From contig BDDD01000086.1 in NCBI GenBank assembly GCA_001972305.1, positions 112,663-176,662 on the forward strand: DNA of 64,000 nucleotides, in the 5' to 3' direction. Source of the stretch: Cephalotus follicularis (lineage: Eukaryota; Streptophyta; Magnoliopsida; Oxalidales; Cephalotaceae). The position numbers were made by a program, and so were the translations under genes. Of the stretch, positions 59,233 to 64,000 are shown in pieces. The notes below the pieces were generated by a model. The model saw only the letters and a list, made by a program, of their open reading frames with translations. It ran no database searches and was not told the DNA's origin. Numbering within the stretch: the stretch's first letter is position 1; each line of letters opens with the position of its first letter.

Positions 59233-59884
59233 TCTTTCCTTAATACCTTGAGTGATCAGCTCAAAGCATTCATAAAACATCATCGTAAAATATTTCTAAA
59301 ACTGGTTTCTCATGTAGAAACCTTCATTTCACAATCATAAAACATTTCTCATTACTTTGAGTAATTAACTCAAAAACCTTTATAAAATAGCTTTGCATAA
59401 CTTTTCTAAAATAGAAATTTCATATAGAAATAAACTCTTTCCTGGAAAACTTAAAACATCAAAATTAAATTAGACATCTCAATGAATCCATAGAGATAAA
59501 AATCATAAAATTCCATTGAGAAACGAAGCTGCAATGAATTTTTAAAGTTGCAGTTTCCTTTTGAAAACAAGACCTGAGCAGTAGAGGAAAATATGACTTT
59601 TCATCAAGAATTCGATAGAATTTCAAGATGCATAAAACATAACAGTTAAAGTAGACATCTTAAGGTTTTCAAAACATTCAACCATTTGAAAATCCATCTA
59701 GAAACGAGCAATATATGAATTAAACTATCTGCTGCATAATTTGGAAGTAAAACAGAGGAATAACTTTGATAAAATGGGTATAGAATTTCCTTACCTCACT
59801 TGATTTCCTTCTCTCTTGCTCTCCCATGCATCCTCCTCTATAAACTCAGCAGAAAACTAACCATTTTTCAGCTGAGAAATCACC

Positions 59885-59895
59885 CATATATAAAG
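59885..59895 (-). promoter_or_regulatory. TATA-like sequence of solo LTR 6
   Basis: CTTTATATATGGG on the minus strand, preceded by the palindrome cluster and followed by a purine-rich leader. Confidence 0.5.
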
Positions 59896-60127
59896 AGAAA
59901 GGGAAACTTGGAGGCCAAGCTTGCATGGTGTCATCCATGACCTCACCCATGTGAGTTTGCCTCCTAGTTGCCCATGTGATGGAAATCCTTCCATCCAGCT
60001 AATGCCACCTGTCCTTTTCTAGCAAAATATCATAAGTCTTCCTTCTCTTGCTTGACACGTGTCCCTCGATCCATTTAATTCCTCTGAAACGTGACAAAAA
60101 GCTAGAATTCTGCACCTGACACAGGGC

Positions 60128-60352
60128 AAAGCGTCGACTCTTTATCTGTAAGCGTCGCCGGTCACAGGCTTATCCTGAGTTCTCCAACTTCTATCCCGAC
60201 TAAAGCGCTGACACTTTCCTACAAAGCGTCGCCGCTTTAAGTCTCCTCCAGGTCAATCTCAATACTTGATCTCGAAGCGTCGAAGCTTACGTTTGGAGCG
60301 TCGTCGGTTGCCTCCAAAGCGTCGACTCTTTACCTGGAACCGTCGGCGCTTA
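60128..60352 (-). repeat. AAGCGTCGACGCTT-type cluster in solo LTR 6
   Basis: AAAGCGTCGACTCTTT, AAGCGTCGCCGG, AAAGCGTCGCCGCTTT, GGAGCGTCGTCGG and CGTCGGCGCTTAAG: decayed dyads of one 14-bp palindrome, same class as in solo LTR 4. Confidence 0.85.
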
Positions 60353-60567
60353 AGCCAGAATTTCCAGTCCAAAGCAATAACCAATTTTCGTTTTCTTCCG
60401 GGGGCGTTGCCCCCGAGCCCCTGCCCGCTGTCTGGGCAGCGGGACCCCCGAACCCCCCGAGCGTAGGGTCATACTACGGGTCCCTTGAAATATTTACGAA
60501 TTACACAATAGCAAATCATCTTTCCATAATTAATATCTTTAATGAAAATTCGGGTCGTTACAGTCAT

Positions 60568-61113
60568 AACTACCCCAATAAGGGGTAATGTGTGACACAA
60601 CCATGATATGAAGGAGTCAGTTTTCAAGAGAGAGATATTTAGCATCCGATTTTTTAGGCAAATTATTAAAGAGAACTTCGAGACATTGGTGATAAGTGAT
60701 TGTCTCGTCCTTAGGCCATCTTTTTTAATCATACCCTTGTTTACCTTGGATGGGGACATCAATCGAGTGATGATGCTCTCATCTAGGTATAGGTCAACTC
60801 TATTAACAGAGGACTTGAGAATTATCCTATCATCCTTGCTAAATTTAGAGTAGAATTCCTTGACACATTCTGGATCAGATGAGTTTTTTATCTCAAAAAA
60901 TTCTCTCCATCCTAGGTGTTCAAACCAAGCTAGAAACTTAAAGTCGATAAGTGCAGAAATATCTACATACTTACCCTGTAGAATGCCACGATTGAAAAAA
61001 CATTTGGTATAATGAGGCTCCGGGTTTGGAGGTACCGGTTCTTAAGATTGTGAGGATGTTCCCTCACCATCTTGAGTTTTCTTTCACTTTGATATTGCCT
61101 TCTTAGGTGCCAT
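60568..61113 (-). pseudogene. Accessory ORF of SIRE-like element, N-terminal part
   Basis: Starts MAPKKAISK at 61113, then in-frame stops (codons 10 and 25) before an open stretch with GKYVDISALIDFKFLAWFEH, LGWREFFE and VKEFYSKFSKDDRI. These align in order with the ORF at 39937 (W..E..GW..., then the FYA/FYSKF segment). A basic N-terminus is shared. It lies 3' of pol in a SIRE-like copia element and has its own upstream TATA box. Solo LTR 6 splits it. Function unknown. Confidence 0.72.
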
Positions 61114-61352
61114 TATTGTAGATTTTTTGATTTTTGAGGTATTAGGCGCCTAAGAGTGAATTTGTAGAGGTAAGTTCGGATTTTGAGGTTTTTAGAGTGA
61201 GAATATTGTTGGAATGATGTGTTTGTGAGTGGGGGATGTGATTAAGGGTTGATTTCACGTGTTTATGGTGAAAAAATTGATTTTTAGCGAGAGAGAGAGG
61301 CGTAGGGTTTTGGAGAAAGAGAGCTGATTTTGGGAAACAGAAGGGGATTTGG

Positions 61353-61491
61353 TTATATAGACCTCTAATTAGTCGACTAATTTTGTATTGGTCGACTAGT
61401 TCATGGTTATTAGTCGACTAATGAAAGCAATTTCTGGAGAATTGAAGAAACAGGGGATTTAGTCGACTAGTAGCTAAAATTAGTTGACTAA
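61353..61491 (-). promoter_or_regulatory. Internal promoter with TTAGTCGACTAA cluster, upstream of accessory ORF
   Basis: On the minus strand CTATATAACC (TATA at 61353-61360) lies 240 bp upstream of the accessory ATG. Immediately upstream of the TATA are TTAGTCGACTAA (61369), CTAGTCGACCAA (61388), TTAGTCGACTAA-like 61410, CTAGTCGACTAA (61459) and TTAGTCAACTAA (61480). Spacing suggests a separate transcript for the ORF. Confidence 0.6.
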
Positions 61492-61869
61492 TTTTGCTGT
61501 TTTAGTAGAAAATTAACCTAAAACATGCACGTATTCAATCAAACCATTCAAATATACCAATTAACACCTCAAATCATCAATTTAACATAAAAATAAATAA
61601 TTCTAAGCATAAACATACATCAATCAATCATTTAAACTTGTTCATTACACAAATCAATGAATTTAAACACATATCAAAAATCAATCTCAAGTCAAAATTC
61701 AAGCTTAAAGTTGAAACTTATACATCAAAATCATGCATTTGAAGACTTTTATTTAACAGAACTTACATATCAATCTTAAAACATTTTTAAGACTTGTTTG
61801 TCATCATGTAGTACTTTAAAAAACATAATTTGACTCAAATTGGATTACTCATACCCAGTTCTCTTCATA
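61492..61869 (-). other. AT-rich spacer between pol and accessory promoter
   Basis: No ORF or repeat was recognised; it follows the RNase H end of the SIRE-like pol. Confidence 0.5.
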
Positions 61870-64000
61870 AAGCACAAAATCTAGTTTTGTCAAGCGGTTT
61901 TGTAAAGATGTCTGCAATTTGTTTATCCGTACTTATAAAATTAAGTTCAACATCTCCTTTTTCAATATGATCACGGATAAAATGATATCTAATTTCTATA
62001 TGATTAGCCTTTGAATGTTGAATGGGGTTCTTAGACAAGCAAATAATGCTAGTGTTATCACAATTAATGAGAATATGATCAAATTTAAAACTAAAATCTT
62101 CAAGTTATTGCTTCATCTAAAGGATTTGAGCATAACAACTACCAACGGCGTTATATTCTGCCTATCCTGCTTCTCTATAGTTTTTGGTCAATAGATTGAC
62201 CTTGTTCGTCCTTGTCAAGCTTTGTGATTGTGCTCATTGGAGTTTTGCTAGTTTTTGAGCTTTCTAATCCAAATCTTTGAGTAGGTCTCTTACGTACATG
62301 GATTGGTTGATGAAGATGCATTCCCTTGATTGTTTTATTTGAAGTCCAAGGAAGAATTTTAGCTTCCCATCATGATCATTTCAAATTCGGCATTCATAAT
62401 ATTAACAAAATCCTTGCACAAAAGCTCATTAGTAGAACCGAACATAATATCGTCAACATAAATTTGCACAATGAGTAAGTCATCCTTTTTCGTTTTAGTA
62501 AATAAAGTAATGTCTACTTTTCCTTTTTAAAAACCATTTTGAATTAAAAAATTACTAAGCCTCTCATACCAAGATTTAAGAGCTTGCTTAAAACCATATT
62601 AGGCCTTTTCTAACTTGAAAACATTATTAGGGAAGTGTGGATTTTCAAAACCGGGAGGTTGCTTCACATACATTTCCTGTTTAATAAAACCTTTCAAAAA
62701 CGTACTTTTTACAACCATTTGAAATAACTTAAAATCCTTGAAACATACAAATGCTAATAACATTCTAATGGATTCTAATCTAGTTATCGGTGCATATGTT
62801 TCATCAAAATCTATACCTTTCTCTTGACAATAGCTTTTAGCAATAAGTCTAGCCTTGTTCCTAACAACTATGCCTTGATCATCGATTTCATTTCTAAAAA
62901 CCTATTTAGTTCCAATTACCGGATGATCTTGAGGTCTAGATACAAGATTCCAAACCTTATTTCTCTCAAATCAGTTTAATTCTTCTTGCATAGTTATAAT
63001 CCAATTTTCATCATTTTCTGCATCATTAATAGTTTTTGGATCAATTTGAGAGAGAAAAGTTAAGTAATTATCAGTATTTCTAAGTGAGAAATGAGTTACT
63101 AAAAATTTTGAGGGATCTCTTATAATAGCATCATAGGGATGATACTGTACAACTCTTGTAGTCCTTTGGAGCTCATTGAGTGAAGAACTTTCTCGAACTT
63201 CTTCTTGCTCCACTTGAGAAATCTCCTCATTTAGTCTCATCTCCTTGAATTCTTTTTCAAGAACTTCCTCATACTTCTTCTCAAGGATTTCTACATCATC
63301 AAAATCAACTTCCTTGGAAAGTTGGTTAGATTCATCAAATACTACGCACATAGATTTCTCAACTAGTAAGGTTTTTTTATTGAATACTCTAAAAGCTTTA
63401 CTAGAAGTACAATAGCTAAGGAATATACCTTCATCCGCTCTTGCATCAAATTTACAAGGATTATCATTATTGTTGTTATGGATGAAACACTTGCATCCAA
63501 AAACATGAAAGTATCCAATATTAGGCTTTCTCCCTCTTCTTAATTCATACGGAGTCTTTTTGAGAATAAGTCTTATAGATATACGATTTATCGCATAGCA
63601 AGGGGTATTCACGCCCTTCGTCCAAAGATATTGAGGTAGAAAATTTTCACAAAGCATGGTCCTAGCTATCTTCTCAAGTGTTCTATTTTTTCTTTCTACA
63701 ATACCATTTTGTTGAGAAGTTCTAGGTGCGAAAAAATTATGTTCAAAACTATTTTCATTGCAAAAGTTCTCGAAGTGTTTATTTTTAAACTCTCTACCAT
63801 GATCACTTTTAATGATTTTGATTTTGTATCCTTTTTCATTTTGAACTCTTTTTGAAAAGTTCTCAAAAACATTAAAAGCTTCATCTCTGTAGGCAATAAA
63901 AAGAGTTCACGTATACCTAGAATAATCATCAACAAGTACTAGTATATAAGATTTGCTATCAAGACTTCTAGTTCTTGTTGGACCAAACAAATCCATATGC
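61870..64000 (-). pseudogene. SIRE-like copia pol (integrase to RNase H), truncated by window edge
   Basis: Integrase core pieces lie at 63660-64000 (several frames). The C-terminal region is open at 62971-63657 with LRRGRKPNIGYFHVFGCKCF and an acidic linker. RT follows with stops at 62968-62970 and near 62906; it keeps CQEKGIDFDETYAP and YVDDIMFGSTNE but has QMVVKSTFLKG where a catalytic Asp is expected (MDVKSAF in relatives). EFEMIMMG is typical of the SIRE lineage. A deletion removes much between RT and RNase H near 62200. Clearly inactive. Confidence 0.85.

Larger units (their letters stand above)
57784..60562 (-). mobile_element. Gypsy-type solo LTR 6 inside the accessory ORF
   Basis: 2779 bp; on the minus strand it starts TGTAACGACCCGAATTTTC. 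The flanking 5-bp duplication GTCAT is perfect (57779-57783, 60563-60567). A GCGTCGACGCTT-type cluster (60128-60352) lies about 250 bp upstream of a TATA-like sequence (59885-59895), and a 44-bp palindromic tandem array (59058-59232) lies downstream of it. Confidence 0.93.

Overview
This is a stretch of plant nuclear DNA built almost entirely of nested transposable elements. The evidence is Ty1/copia elements primed by initiator tRNA-Met (TGGTATCAGAG), kilobase-scale gypsy-type LTRs starting TGTRACRMCCC, an L1-type LINE with a plant-style CCHC ORF1, and hAT- and Mutator-type MITEs. The species cannot be named from the sequence. No intact host gene was found; the only gene-like pieces are two promoter-like stretches (near 18.6 kb and 52.25 kb).

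Layout. 1-3088: leader and 5' LTR of a minus-strand copia element (A) that runs off the left edge. 3089-5407 and 13063-15440: degraded LTR-like DNA, split by a complete 7.65-kb minus-strand copia element (1) with a 5-bp target duplication; element 1 itself holds a 2.3-kb solo LTR. 15446-21413: two more solo LTRs and two MITEs. 21530-28580: a short-LTR copia copy (3a) with a SINE and a SIRE-like solo LTR inside. 28581-39906: copia element 2, of the same family as A, with a 3.3-kb solo LTR in its leader. 39937-42592: the 3' end of a SIRE-like copia element carrying an accessory ORF. 42593-45700: a second copy (3b) of the short-LTR element, sharing 3a's inactivating lesions. 45.7-53.0 kb: inverted repeats around a 5.1-kb LINE with a 13-bp target duplication. 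53.0-57.2 kb: a degraded LTR holding a solo LTR. 57.2-64.0 kb: a minus-strand SIRE-like copia element whose accessory ORF is split by another solo LTR.

The most striking feature is not coding. Clusters of short palindromes around a TCGA core (CAGTCGACTG, GACGTCGACGTC, AAGCGTCGACGCTT, TTAGTCGACTAA) recur in unrelated copia and gypsy elements. In several of them the cluster lies just upstream of a TATA box, including an internal promoter for the accessory ORF at 61.1 kb. The leader of element 2 also holds three hairpins with an identical 20-nt loop and different, compensating stems. All coding regions are inactive except the accessory ORF at 39937-41049, which is open over its full length.
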